A stretch of DNA of 64,000 bases, from positions 1-64,000 of the forward strand of contig DATNQN010000063.1 in NCBI GenBank assembly GCA_036703985.1. The letters run 5' to 3'. The notes under the pieces are model-generated. The model saw nothing but the letters and a program-made list of their open reading frames with translations. It was not told the origin of the DNA and made no database searches. This DNA comes from Leptolyngbyaceae cyanobacterium (lineage in GTDB: Bacteria > Cyanobacteriota > Cyanobacteriia > Cyanobacteriales > Aerosakkonemataceae). Positions 42,680 to 51,755 of this stretch are shown one piece after another. Each line of letters opens with the position of its first letter. Position 1 is the first letter of the stretch. The position numbers and the translations under genes are program-made.

Positions 42680-43855
42680 CTAATACCACTTAACTTTCGT
42701 TTCGGCATTAAATCGAATGGCAGTTGCTAAAATATCTTGAGAAAGGTTTTGCAATTCTTTTCGACCAAAATATGATAAAATATTCCCAACTAAATCGGCC
42801 ATTCTAAAAACATTGTTGATTTGATAATAAGTGAGATAATCTCCCACATATTTTGCACCGTTTAGCGCTAATCCGGTAGCACCAGCACCTATACCAAAAA
42901 TAATCGGCCCAGAATCCGCATCTGGTTGAAGATTAACATTAGGGGTATACTCTCGGAAACCGGAAATAATGAGAAAATTTTTGTGGTAGTGTTTTTTGTA
43001 ATTCTGCCAAAGTTCGATCGCCTCTTGGGGTGCAAAATCGCTAATGTATTTAGTTGTCCAAGATAAGGCGCAACCGCGAGGATATGGGGAATATTTTTCT
43101 ACTCCGGTCAGTTCGGAATAATGCAGTTTAGTAGTTGGTTCGCTGCCTTTTATTCGCATATATTCTAACCATTTCTTGATAGGCAGATCGCTGATTTGAG
43201 TATTATTGTTGCGATCGAACAAGTACAATGAATGTAAAGTAACTGCATTATCGGCTGGCCATCTATGGGTGGCCTTAGTGTAGGATCTGATATTATGATA
43301 TGGTTCGTTAAGAATTTTTTGGGCGAGATGTTCGGAGATGGTTTGGTTGAGTTGAAAATATTTGCGATCGCTACTTAATCTTTGATACGATCCTAAGATC
43401 GCATTTAAGTGACTTAGATATAATCCTTCTTCTTTCCAAGTGGTAACATTTTGCAAATTTAATCGAGGAGAAATGTCTGGATGAAAAGCAATTTGGACTG
43501 CTTTTTCTAATAAAGAAACTACTTCCTTCTCTCGCTCTGGGTTTTGGATAGCGTAACTTACCAAACCTTCCGACATAAAAGAAAGAGCGATAATAGCTTT
43601 ACTCTGTGATAACCTGAGTTCTTGCAAACCAGAAAAAGGCTGATTTAAGAAAGTTTTAATTTGCGAGTAACGATCGTTTGCTTGCATCCCGGAAAAATCA
43701 TATAACCACAGACTGGTTTGGATAACCACTAATAATCCAGCGATCGCAAATAGGATAAGTTTGGCTATCTTATAGCGTTTGTTCAGCCACCAAGCTAAAC
43801 CAAGGGGAATAGCTGCCCAAAATCCGAGCAAAATTAATAATGCAACAATAGCCAT
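42680..43855 (-). CDS. Membrane-anchored helical-barrel protein (linalool dehydratase/isomerase-like?)
   Basis: A 391-residue protein with two N-terminal membrane spans (about 1-23 and 30-52). It continues as a helix-rich domain of about 330 residues. Text such as 'THRWPADNAVTLHSLYLFD' and 'YPRGCALSWTTKYISDF' and the closing 'DADSGPIIFGIGAGATGLALNGAKY' resembles the alpha/alpha barrel of linalool dehydratase/isomerase-like proteins. I rate that similarity as tentative, made from memory of motif style. Enzyme activity is not assumed. It is preceded seven bases upstream by the 43863 gene on the same strand, so the pair is an operon. Confidence 0.65.
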   Translation of the reverse strand: MAIVALLILLGFWAAIPLGLAWWLNKRYKIAKLILFAIAGLLVVIQTSLWLYDFSGMQANDRYSQIKTFLNQPFSGLQELRLSQSKAIIALSFMSEGLVSYAIQNPEREKEVVSLLEKAVQIAFHPDISPRLNLQNVTTWKEEGLYLSHLNAILGSYQRLSSDRKYFQLNQTISEHLAQKILNEPYHNIRSYTKATHRWPADNAVTLHSLYLFDRNNNTQISDLPIKKWLEYMRIKGSEPTTKLHYSELTGVEKYSPYPRGCALSWTTKYISDFAPQEAIELWQNYKKHYHKNFLIISGFREYTPNVNLQPDADSGPIIFGIGAGATGLALNGAKYVGDYLTYYQINNVFRMADLVGNILSYFGRKELQNLSQDILATAIRFNAETKVKWY

Positions 43856-43862
43856 GAAAATT

Positions 43863-44504
43863 TTAGTTAACTAAAGATAGCCATTTGGGATAAGCGTAGG
43901 AATTTTCTACTTTTAAATCTGCACCGGGATAAGATTGAAAGACAAAATCAGCTACATTTTTCAGATTTTCTAATAATTTTCCCTCTTGACTAAATACTTC
44001 AAAAGCCATACTCCACCAAACTTTATCTGTAATATTAATCTGAGTAATTTCTACGTAACAGCCTTGAGAAAATTTTTCGTCAACTGGCAATGTTTTTAAG
44101 GGGGTATCTTTAGAAACTTGGTATAGATGTTGCCATCTTAGTTTTTCCACTGTTAACCAAGGTGCTTTTGCCATTGCATCTGGGGAAATTAAACTTTCAT
44201 TGGCGGGGTCTTCACAACTCCATTTAATCCATTTTTCGGCTTTTCCCTGATAGCGATCGCCAAAACTCAACACTCCCAATTCCGATTTCCGTAACTTGAT
44301 TTCTATCCGCTTCTGGCGCAACTTAATCCCCATATATTTACAATTGGGAAGGTATAAATAAATATCTTCTCGTTTCTCAGGCGATGTAACGTATTTGCCA
44401 AGGGTATCGCTTACAAACCAATCTCGAATTTCTCCAGGTAAAGTACCGGGATAAAACCATCGCATCTCGGTAGTTGTCAGCATCGGGGTTTTCCTGCCAA
44501 ACAT
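43863..44504 (-). CDS. Conserved hypothetical protein, possibly CYTH-like
   Basis: A 213-residue soluble protein. It opens with 'MRWFYPGTLPGEIRDWF' after a short leader and contains 'DIYLYLPNCKYMGIKLRQKRIEIKLRKSELG'. These alternating charged beta-strands recall the strands of CYTH/TTM tunnel enzymes, but the family ExExK signature is not seen. The end is 'VENSYAYPKWLSL'. It occurs as a pair with the membrane-anchored barrel protein (seven bases apart). Function is not assigned. Met8 or Met14 could be the true start. Confidence 0.6.
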   Translation of the reverse strand: MFGRKTPMLTTTEMRWFYPGTLPGEIRDWFVSDTLGKYVTSPEKREDIYLYLPNCKYMGIKLRQKRIEIKLRKSELGVLSFGDRYQGKAEKWIKWSCEDPANESLISPDAMAKAPWLTVEKLRWQHLYQVSKDTPLKTLPVDEKFSQGCYVEITQINITDKVWWSMAFEVFSQEGKLLENLKNVADFVFQSYPGADLKVENSYAYPKWLSLVN

Positions 44505-44630
44505 AAACCTTCAATTTTTAATTTTAGATTATGGTATACAATCAGTGGCGGGTCTTCGATCGCTCACCGATCGTTCTGACTGTTGAATTCTTATTCTATT
44601 CAGGTTTTTTTCAAAGGAAAAGCAATTGAA

Positions 44631-45170
44631 ATGTTCAAACGAATTGCCGCACTAATTTTAGTTTTGTTTACTTTAACCTTAACGGGTTGCGTTTCTCCCA
44701 CTGCCGGTTTGAAAAGCTATGTAGATAGCAACGACGGTTATCAGTTCCTCTATCCTAATGGCTGGATTCCCCTCAATATTGCCAATGGCCCAGATGTAGT
44801 TTTACACGATCTAATCGAACAATCTGAGAATGTTAGCGTCGTGATTAGTTCAGTTCCCCAAGGAAAAACTCTCAGCGATCTTGGTAGTGCTGGTGAGGTA
44901 GGATACGAACTATCAAAAAATGCGATCGCACCTCCGGGATCGGGACGGAAAGCTGAATTAGTCAACGCCGAGGCGCGGGAAGCTGGCGGCAAAATTTACT
45001 ATCTTTTAGAATACGCGATCGAATTACCCACCCAAAAACGACATAATATAGCCAGCGTTACCGTCAATCGTGGCAAACTTTATACCTTTAGCGCTTCCAC
45101 TACGGAAAACCGTTGGTCAAAAGTAGAAAATCAATTTCATCGCATCATTGATTCCTTCTCAGTCTATTAA
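44631..45170 (+). CDS. CyanoP, PsbP-family photosystem II lipoprotein
   Basis: A 179-residue thylakoid-lumen lipoprotein of the PsbP family. A signal peptide ends in the lipobox LTGC near residue 20. The PsbP fold text follows: 'SYVDSNDGYQFLYPNGWIPL' and 'VVISSVPQGKTLSDLGSAGEVGYEL' with the C-terminal 'ASTTENRWSKVENQFHRIIDSF'. In cyanobacteria CyanoP associates with early photosystem II assembly intermediates. The start at 44631 has AAAGGAAAAG upstream and gives a normal signal peptide. An upstream TTG-initiated extension is rejected. It is followed after 72 bp by maf. Confidence 0.94.
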   Translation: MFKRIAALILVLFTLTLTGCVSPTAGLKSYVDSNDGYQFLYPNGWIPLNIANGPDVVLHDLIEQSENVSVVISSVPQGKTLSDLGSAGEVGYELSKNAIAPPGSGRKAELVNAEAREAGGKIYYLLEYAIELPTQKRHNIASVTVNRGKLYTFSASTTENRWSKVENQFHRIIDSFSVY

Positions 45171-45242
45171 ATTGGTGATTAGTTATTGGTCAAATTATTT
45201 TTGGCCAATGACAAATGACCGATGAAAAATGACGAATTTCAA

Positions 45243-45833
45243 ATGAAAAAATTGGTATTAGCTTCTGCTTCCCCAGCGCGTCGTCGTTTGCTGGAAAATG
45301 CTGGTTTTTACCCAGTGGTCTGTCCCAGCGACTTTGATGAGTCCCAAGTTAATCTTAACGATCCGAACGAACTGGTGAAGATTTTAGCGCAGCGGAAAGC
45401 GGAAACTATCGCATCTCAATTTCCCGATGCGCTAGTGTTAGGATGCGATTCGGTTTTAGCGATAAACGGCGAAATTCACGGTAAACCAGCTGATGAAAAA
45501 GAAGCGATCGCGCGTTGGCAAAAAATGCGTTCTCAAGTAGGCGACCTTTACACCGGTCATGCTTTAATTGACCAAAAACAAAATCAAACTTTAGTTAGAT
45601 GCCAAATCACGCGAGTTTATTTTGCTAACGTAAGCGATCGCCAAATAGAAGCCTACGTTGCTAGCGGCGAACCCCTAAAATGTGCCGGATGCTTTGCTTT
45701 AGAAGGTATAGGCGGTTTATTCGTCGAAAAAATAGAAGGTTGTCACTCTAACGTAATCGGTCTTAGCTTACCCCTATTCCGTCAGATGCTAGGAGAATTA
45801 GGATACGATATCGCCGACTTTTGGCAAACTTAA
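45243..45833 (+). CDS. maf: Maf-like nucleoside triphosphate pyrophosphatase
   Basis: A 196-residue Maf/Ham1-related enzyme that removes pyrophosphate from non-canonical or pyrimidine nucleotides. Conserved marks are '[19 protein letters not shown]' at the N-terminus, the '[17 protein letters not shown]' loop with the catalytic Asp, and '[29 protein letters not shown]'. Older literature called it a septum-formation inhibitor. The start at 45243 ([10 protein letters not shown]) follows a short in-frame extension (MKNDEFQ) made of repetitive 'AATGA' DNA, which is probably not translated. Confidence 0.92.
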   Translation: MKKLVLASASPARRRLLENAGFYPVVCPSDFDESQVNLNDPNELVKILAQRKAETIASQFPDALVLGCDSVLAINGEIHGKPADEKEAIARWQKMRSQVGDLYTGHALIDQKQNQTLVRCQITRVYFANVSDRQIEAYVASGEPLKCAGCFALEGIGGLFVEKIEGCHSNVIGLSLPLFRQMLGELGYDIADFWQT

Positions 45834-45981
45834 ACAAAGCAATTAGCGGATAAAGGATAACAACTGGTATCAATCGCCTGTTGTTATCCCGATCGAAACT
45901 TTTCTGCCACACCTAATTTCTGCCGAACAATTTGGGAACACTAAGTCAATAGAACCACCTCAAAAAGGGTCGCACCCTCTT

Positions 45982-46797
45982 ATGAATACACCTAAATATA
46001 AAAATTTTTTTTGGACTGAAGAAAACTTTCCTCAGAGTATTCTAGAGAAATTACCTCCACCTGCTAGAAAATGGGCAGAAAGCTTGCCTTGGGAAGAACG
46101 CCGTTATGTTTTATCATTGTGTCATTTGCTGTGTGCATCTTCTCCAGAAATGCAAGCCGATTTTTTAGATGAATATACTGCTGATGGGTTAGTATTCCGA
46201 ATGCTGCAAGATCGAGACACGCAGAATCAAGTGCAAAAATATTTAAAAAGATTCTCGATCGAAACAGAATTAACTGAAGCAGTATTAAAAAAATATGTCA
46301 GACAATTTTTTATCCATTCTTCTCAAGACTTACACGAACTGCCTTACCTTTATTTAGAAGCGGCTTTGCGATTAGTAATCAACCCCAGAGAAAAAAATAG
46401 CGTTTTTAACTATATTTTGGGTTTTGAATTGTTTAAAATGATGTTCCAATTGAGTTGGTCTCAACAAGAAAGGTTATCCGCTTTACAAAAATATCCAGCT
46501 AATTTTATTAAACTTTATATCAAACCCATTCAAAAAGCTCACCAAAAATACGGCGTAGTAGTACCGAAGAATCCCAGAGTTTTCTTTGAAAAACATGACT
46601 ATTTCGTACAATTACCTAACTTAAACGAAGAGCAAGCCACTAAGATAGTCATGGATACTTTCAGCACCACTACAGTCAGCGATTTCGGCTTTGCCATCAT
46701 TCGTCATCCCCAAGCTTTAGTGTTTGATTACGAGTATATTTTCCAACCCGAACAAGAAACTATTTTCAATCAAGATTTAGGTTTCGTCAGTGAATAG
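45982..46797 (+). CDS. Conserved cyanobacterial hypothetical protein
   Basis: A 271-residue protein of a well-conserved cyanobacterial family without known function. Characteristic text is 'WTEENFPQSILEKLPPPARKWAESLPWEERRYVLSLCHLLCASSPEMQADFL' type sequence at the N-terminus and 'SDFGFAIIRHPQALVFDYEY' at the C-terminus. Database names such as cobyrinic acid a,c-diamide synthase seen for relatives are not supported by any P-loop or amidotransferase motif here. Soluble, mostly helical. It is monocistronic, upstream of the Uma2 gene by 75 bp. Confidence 0.8.
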   Translation: MNTPKYKNFFWTEENFPQSILEKLPPPARKWAESLPWEERRYVLSLCHLLCASSPEMQADFLDEYTADGLVFRMLQDRDTQNQVQKYLKRFSIETELTEAVLKKYVRQFFIHSSQDLHELPYLYLEAALRLVINPREKNSVFNYILGFELFKMMFQLSWSQQERLSALQKYPANFIKLYIKPIQKAHQKYGVVVPKNPRVFFEKHDYFVQLPNLNEEQATKIVMDTFSTTTVSDFGFAIIRHPQALVFDYEYIFQPEQETIFNQDLGFVSE

Positions 46798-46872
46798 GAA
46801 CCCGTTCCTAACCCACCCTACAATGAGATACGCTAAGATCCGATCGACTAAACATTTATAGGAAGAGTCTTT

Positions 46873-47562
46873 ATGGTACAGTATAATCCCTTGTTAAATC
46901 TGTTATCAGATGACATAGAACTAATTCAATCTGACGAAACCCCAGTGGACAACGAACTCCAAAATTTAGTACCCAACTTGTTACTGGCAATTTTAGCTTT
47001 AATTTGGCCGACACGCCAAGATTGGTTTTTTGGTGTAGATATGGGAATTTTTTATCAAAAAAATCAACCTCCAATTGTTCCTGATGGCTTTCTTAGTTTA
47101 GGAGTAGAGCGTTTTATTCAGCCAAATGGTCGCTTAAGTTATAAGCTTTGGCGAGAAAATGGAGTGATGCCAATTTTAGCTTTGGAAGTAGTTTCGGAAA
47201 ATTACAGAGATGAATACGAACAAAAGAAAAGAGATTATGCCGAACTGGGTATTTTGTATTATGTAATTTACGATTCCGGTCGCTATCATCCTCGAAAAGG
47301 AGATGCTTTTGAAGTACATCGTTTAGTGAATGGCGTTTATCAAAGGTTGCCTGGAGAACCTGTTTGGATGCCTGAAATTAGCTTGGGAATTGGTAGAGCA
47401 GTTGGCACTTACGAAGGGTGGACGCGAGAGTGGCTTTATTGGTATGACGAACAGGGAAACAGGTTTTTAACTTCCGATGAACTTCTGGAACGAGAACGAC
47501 AACAGCGAGAAGAGTTGCTGGCTAAATTAAGGGAAAAAGGGATCGATATCGATCGCATTTAA
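46873..47562 (+). CDS. Uma2-family (DUF820) endonuclease-like protein
   Basis: A 229-residue protein of the DUF820/Uma2 PD-(D/E)XK-type family, which is greatly expanded in cyanobacteria. The putative active-site pattern is in 'PDGFLSLGVERF', 'ILALEVVSENYRDEYEQKKRDYAELGILYYVIYD' and the following beta strand 'EVHRLVNGVYQRLPGEPVWMPEISLGIG'. The C-terminal tail is a charged coiled coil (LLERERQQREELLAKLREK) of the type used by this family. The substrate and role are unknown. It is convergent with the 47662 gene across a 14-bp tandem repeat. Confidence 0.88.
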   Translation: MVQYNPLLNLLSDDIELIQSDETPVDNELQNLVPNLLLAILALIWPTRQDWFFGVDMGIFYQKNQPPIVPDGFLSLGVERFIQPNGRLSYKLWRENGVMPILALEVVSENYRDEYEQKKRDYAELGILYYVIYDSGRYHPRKGDAFEVHRLVNGVYQRLPGEPVWMPEISLGIGRAVGTYEGWTREWLYWYDEQGNRFLTSDELLERERQQREELLAKLREKGIDIDRI

Positions 47563-47620
47563 TTAGCGATGCGAATGAGAAGATGGAGAAAAGTCAAAAG
47601 TCAAAACAAAGTGCTTTTAA

Positions 47621-47659
47621 CTTCAGACTTCATCCTTCAGACTTCATCCTTCAGACTTT
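47621..47659. repeat. 14-bp tandem repeat (CTTCAGACTTCATC)
   Basis: Two full 14-bp units and a partial third lie between the convergent Uma2 and NAD(P)-binding genes. Each unit contains the TTCATCC heptad found at 3486-3520 and elsewhere. Confidence 0.7.
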
Positions 47660-47661
47660 CC

Positions 47662-48768
47662 CTACTTAACCCAACCTCTCTGAATTACAACTCCTCGACT
47701 TTCCATAGTTTGCTGAAAAAGATCGGTTGGCAAGGCTTCTTCTACAGGCCAAACCCCAGGTTTTTTAAATTTACCATCGAGTAACAATTGACCGATGCTG
47801 CCAGTGCCGTAACCCGCTGCTAAAGCAGTATTTTCATGTACTAAAGTGGAGCAATATTTCGCTAATTTGCCATCTTTTTTTCCGGTGACTTCGGAACGAA
47901 TTGCTACGCCGATACCGCTGAAATTGTCAGTAAAATTAGTCATTTTGTAACTGACGTTTGATAAGAATTCAATTACTGCCGATCGTTTTAATACACTGGG
48001 GGGCCACCATTTAGCTACCGACCAAGTTAGGTAATTGTAAAAGTCGGGAACGGAACCGAATTTAGTAATCACTGTTTTCACCGGAAAAGTGGCTGGCAAG
48101 GTGAAAGTTTCCGGCATATCATACCAGTAAACCCCAGTGCGACCGTAGGGTGGGGGAAATTGAATGATTTCGCGATCGCTATATGGTTTCACAGTCTGCC
48201 ATTTGCCATCGACCCAAGATTCAAACGGACTTTGCAAGCCTAAAAATGTCGTTCGCATTACCGTTAAACCAGCGCCACCAGACCCAGCCACTACATAGCT
48301 GAGATGGATTTTTTCCGCTTCATCAAATTCTTCCACATCTTGCCGTACCATGCTATTGGAAATGCCGGGAAAAATTCCCGTATTGACAATTGCCGTCACT
48401 CCCGCTTTTTTGGCAGCATCTTGATAATTTAATGCTTTACTAGTAAAAGATCGGTGGTCGCTGACATCAAGATAATTAGCACCATTGGCAATGCAACTTT
48501 TCAAAACATTGGCGTCTCGATAGTGAAATGGGCCAGCACAGTGAATGACCAGATCCGAAGATGCGATCGCATTTTGCAACTTCTCCGTCTCCGCTAAATC
48601 CAAAACCAAAAATTGCACTTTTGGGCCTAATTTAGCCGCCATCTCACTACCAGCCGCTGGATGTCGTCCGGTAATCGTAATTTCTGCTTGTGTATGGGCA
48701 ACTAGATCGGCTGCTACACTGCTACCGATCCTGCCACTTCCTCCTAGAATTAAAACTTTATTTGTCAT
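47662..48768 (-). CDS. Saccharopine dehydrogenase-type NAD(P)-binding protein
   Basis: A 368-residue protein with an N-terminal Rossmann fold (VLILGGSGRIGSSVAADL, then 'ITGRHPA' and 'DLVIHCAGPFHYRD'). It has the saccharopine dehydrogenase-like text 'GANYLDVSDHRSF' and 'VNTGIFPGISNSMVR'. The C-terminal domain contains 'AAGYGTGSIGQLLLDG'. Related bacterial proteins are called saccharopine dehydrogenase NADP-binding domain proteins. Few have known substrates and a lysine-degradation role is unlikely in this context. Its gene is followed by a stack of ATTGGTCATT-type repeats upstream of the start. Confidence 0.85.
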   Translation of the reverse strand: MTNKVLILGGSGRIGSSVAADLVAHTQAEITITGRHPAAGSEMAAKLGPKVQFLVLDLAETEKLQNAIASSDLVIHCAGPFHYRDANVLKSCIANGANYLDVSDHRSFTSKALNYQDAAKKAGVTAIVNTGIFPGISNSMVRQDVEEFDEAEKIHLSYVVAGSGGAGLTVMRTTFLGLQSPFESWVDGKWQTVKPYSDREIIQFPPPYGRTGVYWYDMPETFTLPATFPVKTVITKFGSVPDFYNYLTWSVAKWWPPSVLKRSAVIEFLSNVSYKMTNFTDNFSGIGVAIRSEVTGKKDGKLAKYCSTLVHENTALAAGYGTGSIGQLLLDGKFKKPGVWPVEEALPTDLFQQTMESRGVVIQRGWVK

Positions 48769-48810
48769 TGGTCATCTGTCATTTGTCATTGGTCATTGGT
48801 CATTTGTTAG
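48766..48810. repeat. GGTCATTTGTCATT tandem tract
   Basis: Imperfect 7-mers (TTGGTCA, TTTGTCA, TCTGTCA) follow one another just upstream of the NAD(P)-binding gene. The related sequence GACAAATGACCGATGAAAAATGA lies before maf near 45208-45236. Confidence 0.6.
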
Positions 48811-48859
48811 TGGTTAGTTATAAATTACAACTAAGATCATCTCAGTTTGTATAACCATA

Positions 48860-48914
48860 GTTTGTAGTGAGGACTAAAGTCCTCGGACTGAGGACTTTAG
48901 TCCTCACTACAAAC
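48860..48914. repeat. Inverted repeat, GTTTGTAGT family, copy B
   Basis: The arms GTTTGTAGTGAGGACTAAAG and on to position 25 are matched exactly by the reverse complement, with a 5-base centre (GGACT). Inside each arm GAGGACT/AGTCCTC forms a smaller hairpin. It is related to copy A at 36591-36645. Confidence 0.85.
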
Positions 48915-48970
48915 TAGTTTTATTATGGTCAATCAACCGGACATGATACAACCACTAACAACTTATCAAT

Positions 48971-50674
48971 TTAGGATATTTTAAACACCGAATTTACAGT
49001 CGATCGCAAAGAATTTCCCGCATCTTTTAAAGTTTGAGCAAACGGTTGCTGTGCGTGCAAGAAAACGCGAGCGCAATTGCGTCCCGGCATTCCGGAAATC
49101 GAACCACCTGGATGAGTTCCCGCACCTGAAAGGAAAAGTCCTTCAATCGGTGTTTTGTAATTAGCAATTTCCGGCAAAGGACGGAAAAATACCATTTGGT
49201 CGAGAGTCATATCTACGTGGTAATAATTACCTTTATAAGCTCCCAATCGTTCGCCTAATTCCGCCGGACTTTCCACCCGACGCGCGATCGTTGCTGTCTT
49301 CACATTAGGAGCATAATCTGCTAATTTGTCAATTACGCGATCGGCAACTTTATTTTTCAACTCATCCGTCCAACCAGTACCATTTAAACCAGTTCCCTCA
49401 GCACCAGCAATATTATAAGGAGCAAAATACTCGATCCATACCGTATGCTTGCCATCGGGAGCCATTGAAGGGTCTAACATAGTTGGTTGTACCACGTACA
49501 TGGAAGGGTCTTCCAAAGGAATTTTACCAACAGATGGATCGCTGTGCGCCACTTCCACGTGCCTTACCGAGTCAGCAATTAATACCGATCCAATTAAATA
49601 CTCATCTTTATGCTCGTGATGCACAAAGCGCAACGGTTCATCCATTGCTAAATCAATCTTCAAAATCGTTTCGTTATTATTCACAATCCGACGTTCTAAA
49701 CGTTCCCTTAGATCAGGATCGGCAGCATCTACATCTGTGTCATCCATCAATTGCAAAAATACCCGTTTGGCATCAATATTGGAAATCACCCCTTTAGTAG
49801 CTCGGTATTCTTGACCACCACCTACTCTAACTCCCACTGCTTTACCATTATCAACTAAAACTTTTTCAACCTTTTGGTCGGTGAGAATTTTTCCTCCTTC
49901 ACTGGTGACTAAATTAACTAATGCTTTCACCAGCGCACCAGTACCGCCTCGCGGTCTTGCCATACCGGGATTATGACGCATTGCCATCATAATTGCACCG
50001 ACAGAAATGGTTTTTTGGGAAGGAGGCGCACCCAGTTCTGATGCTAATCTTGCTAAAGGTGCTTTGAGAAATTCTTCATCAAACCACTCATTAAGAACAT
50101 CTTCCGCACTAGTTAACATGGTGCGAATGAAATCTAATGTTTTATTAGTGGAACCAATTACGGAAAACAAATCTTTCATCTTTTGAAAATCGTAGTTTCC
50201 TACGATATCGACAATTGATTTGGGTGGCGCATTAAACATGGGAATCATCGCGCCGATTACCCGTTGCCAGTAATTGGTAAAATCAGCATATTTTTTGGCG
50301 TCGCGCTCATTATAACGAGCAATTTCCGCACAAGTTTTTTCTACTGAAGCGTGACCTAAAAAATATTTCCCATCTGGATGAGGGCAAAATACAACTGGGT
50401 CACAGTAAAGATATTCTAAACCGTACTTTTCTAGTTCTAACTCCTGCACCACTGGGCCTAAATGAATAAACTCGTGATCGATCGCGCAAAGGTTAAATTT
50501 AAAACCGGGTGCTTCCTTCGGTAAAGCTTCCTCAGTGGTAGCAGCACCGCCAGGGACAGAACGTTTTTCGAGTAGAAGAACGCTATAACCTGCTTTGAGC
50601 AAATAAGCAGCGCAAACCAACCCATTATGGCCTGCGCCGATGATTACAACGTCATAAGTTTCCATTAGTGCCAA
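48971..50674 (-). CDS. crtO: Beta-carotene ketolase, CrtO type
   Basis: A 567-residue FAD-dependent carotenoid oxygenase related to phytoene desaturases. CrtO adds a 4-keto group to beta-carotene to give echinenone and canthaxanthin. The FAD motif is 'DVVIIGAGHNGLVCAAYLL' at residues 8-26. Text shared with the characterised Synechocystis enzyme includes 'GLEYLYCDPVVFCPHPDGK', 'RPRGGTGALVKALV', 'YFAPYNIAGAEGTGLNGTGWTDE' and 'GAGTHPGGSISGMPGRNCARVF'. Met4 (METYDV) is an equally good start. The product ketocarotenoids are ligands of orange carotenoid proteins, but no ocp gene is in this window. Confidence 0.93.
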   Translation of the reverse strand: MALMETYDVVIIGAGHNGLVCAAYLLKAGYSVLLLEKRSVPGGAATTEEALPKEAPGFKFNLCAIDHEFIHLGPVVQELELEKYGLEYLYCDPVVFCPHPDGKYFLGHASVEKTCAEIARYNERDAKKYADFTNYWQRVIGAMIPMFNAPPKSIVDIVGNYDFQKMKDLFSVIGSTNKTLDFIRTMLTSAEDVLNEWFDEEFLKAPLARLASELGAPPSQKTISVGAIMMAMRHNPGMARPRGGTGALVKALVNLVTSEGGKILTDQKVEKVLVDNGKAVGVRVGGGQEYRATKGVISNIDAKRVFLQLMDDTDVDAADPDLRERLERRIVNNNETILKIDLAMDEPLRFVHHEHKDEYLIGSVLIADSVRHVEVAHSDPSVGKIPLEDPSMYVVQPTMLDPSMAPDGKHTVWIEYFAPYNIAGAEGTGLNGTGWTDELKNKVADRVIDKLADYAPNVKTATIARRVESPAELGERLGAYKGNYYHVDMTLDQMVFFRPLPEIANYKTPIEGLFLSGAGTHPGGSISGMPGRNCARVFLHAQQPFAQTLKDAGNSLRSTVNSVFKIS

Positions 50675-50757
50675 CTTTTTTGATCAAACGTATTTCCCTA
50701 ATCCTAGATAAATTACAAAATGTGTATAATCTGCCGAATTAGAGATATTCCTTACTT

Positions 50758-51609
50758 TTAAGACATGATCACCCGCCGATATCGAGCTAGCACCATCATA
50801 AATATGCCATAAGCTACTAGACCGATCGCCACCACCCCCAACAACCAAGGGCCATAAGGTTGTTGTGCTAGCGTTTCTAATGCACCTCCCAGTCCTCTTG
50901 CTTGACTGGGATCTGACAAACGTGCTGCTTGGATTAAGAAAAAGCCGATAATTAAAAACACAATTCCTCGCGCCACATAACCAAATCTACCAGCACGAGT
51001 TGCCCAATTTCTCTCCGCTTCACTCATTTCATGCAGCTTGAATTGTTGGCGGAATTTGGCTTTATAAGCTCTATAAAATTCATAGAAACCATAGCCAATG
51101 ACAAACGCTCCCCCAACTCCTACTAACCAATCACCAAATGGTTGAGCAAGAATGCGTGCCGTCCAATCTTGTGGAGAATTTTGATTGCTTTGATTTGCCG
51201 AACCTAAGAGCATTTTAATCGCGGTGAGAGCTAAACCACCGTATATTAATCCATTGATCGAATCGCCCCCGCGTTTGGCAATTCCTCCCGCATCAGAACC
51301 TTTATTTTCCGGATCGAAAAATGCTTGCACGAAACGCCACAAGACATAACCTACTAAGCCAATTGCAATTAAAGAAAGCAAAATTTGACCGAACGGTTGA
51401 TTAATAATCGTGACGAGAGCGCCTTGGGTATCGGTAGTTCTGCCACCAGTGCCAAAAGCTACTCTTGCCGCCAAAACGCCTACTACGGCATAAACTACCC
51501 CTTTAGCTGCCATGCCAAATCTCGCCAGTCTTTCCACCCAAGGATGGGCAGCCGCTTGTTTTGCTGCCCTTTCCACACTTTGCGTAGGTGTATGATTTTG
51601 CCGTGCCAT
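50758..51609 (-). CDS. DUF1206 membrane protein
   Basis: A 283-residue inner-membrane protein with six spans arranged as three tandem two-helix repeats. Each repeat opens with an 'RFGMAAKGVVYAVVGVLA', 'RGGDSINGLIYGGLALTA' or 'RFGYVARGIVFLIIGFFL' motif and ends in an '(A)QPFGxxLLxxxAxGLVxYGxxR/F' motif. This is the DUF1206 signature, and no function is known for the family. The charged N-terminus and the loops suggest a compact bundle. It is upstream of the DUF2993 genes on the same strand but separated by over 100 bp of repetitive DNA. Confidence 0.9.
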   Translation of the reverse strand: MARQNHTPTQSVERAAKQAAAHPWVERLARFGMAAKGVVYAVVGVLAARVAFGTGGRTTDTQGALVTIINQPFGQILLSLIAIGLVGYVLWRFVQAFFDPENKGSDAGGIAKRGGDSINGLIYGGLALTAIKMLLGSANQSNQNSPQDWTARILAQPFGDWLVGVGGAFVIGYGFYEFYRAYKAKFRQQFKLHEMSEAERNWATRAGRFGYVARGIVFLIIGFFLIQAARLSDPSQARGLGGALETLAQQPYGPWLLGVVAIGLVAYGIFMMVLARYRRVIMS

Positions 51610-51719
51610 CTCAATTTTAAATTTTAAATTTTAGACTTAGATTTGAAGAAATAGGAATTGGGCGAAGGAGTAAATTATTTCAAAGTTTATCCTGCACCCT
51701 TCAAACTTCAAACTTTATC

Positions 51720-51750
51720 ATTCATAATTCATCCTTCACCCTTCATCCAT
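51720..51750. repeat. TTCATCC heptad repeat
   Basis: Imperfect units (TTCATAATTCATCCTTCACCCTTCATCC) just downstream of the DUF2993 copy 1 stop codon, the same family as 3486-3520. Confidence 0.5.
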
Positions 51751-51755
51751 CCCCA

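Noticed and set aside
45982-46797. Cobyrinic acid a,c-diamide synthase
   Set aside because: A name that I recall for relatives in databases, but the sequence lacks a P-loop and a glutamine amidotransferase domain. Kept as hypothetical.
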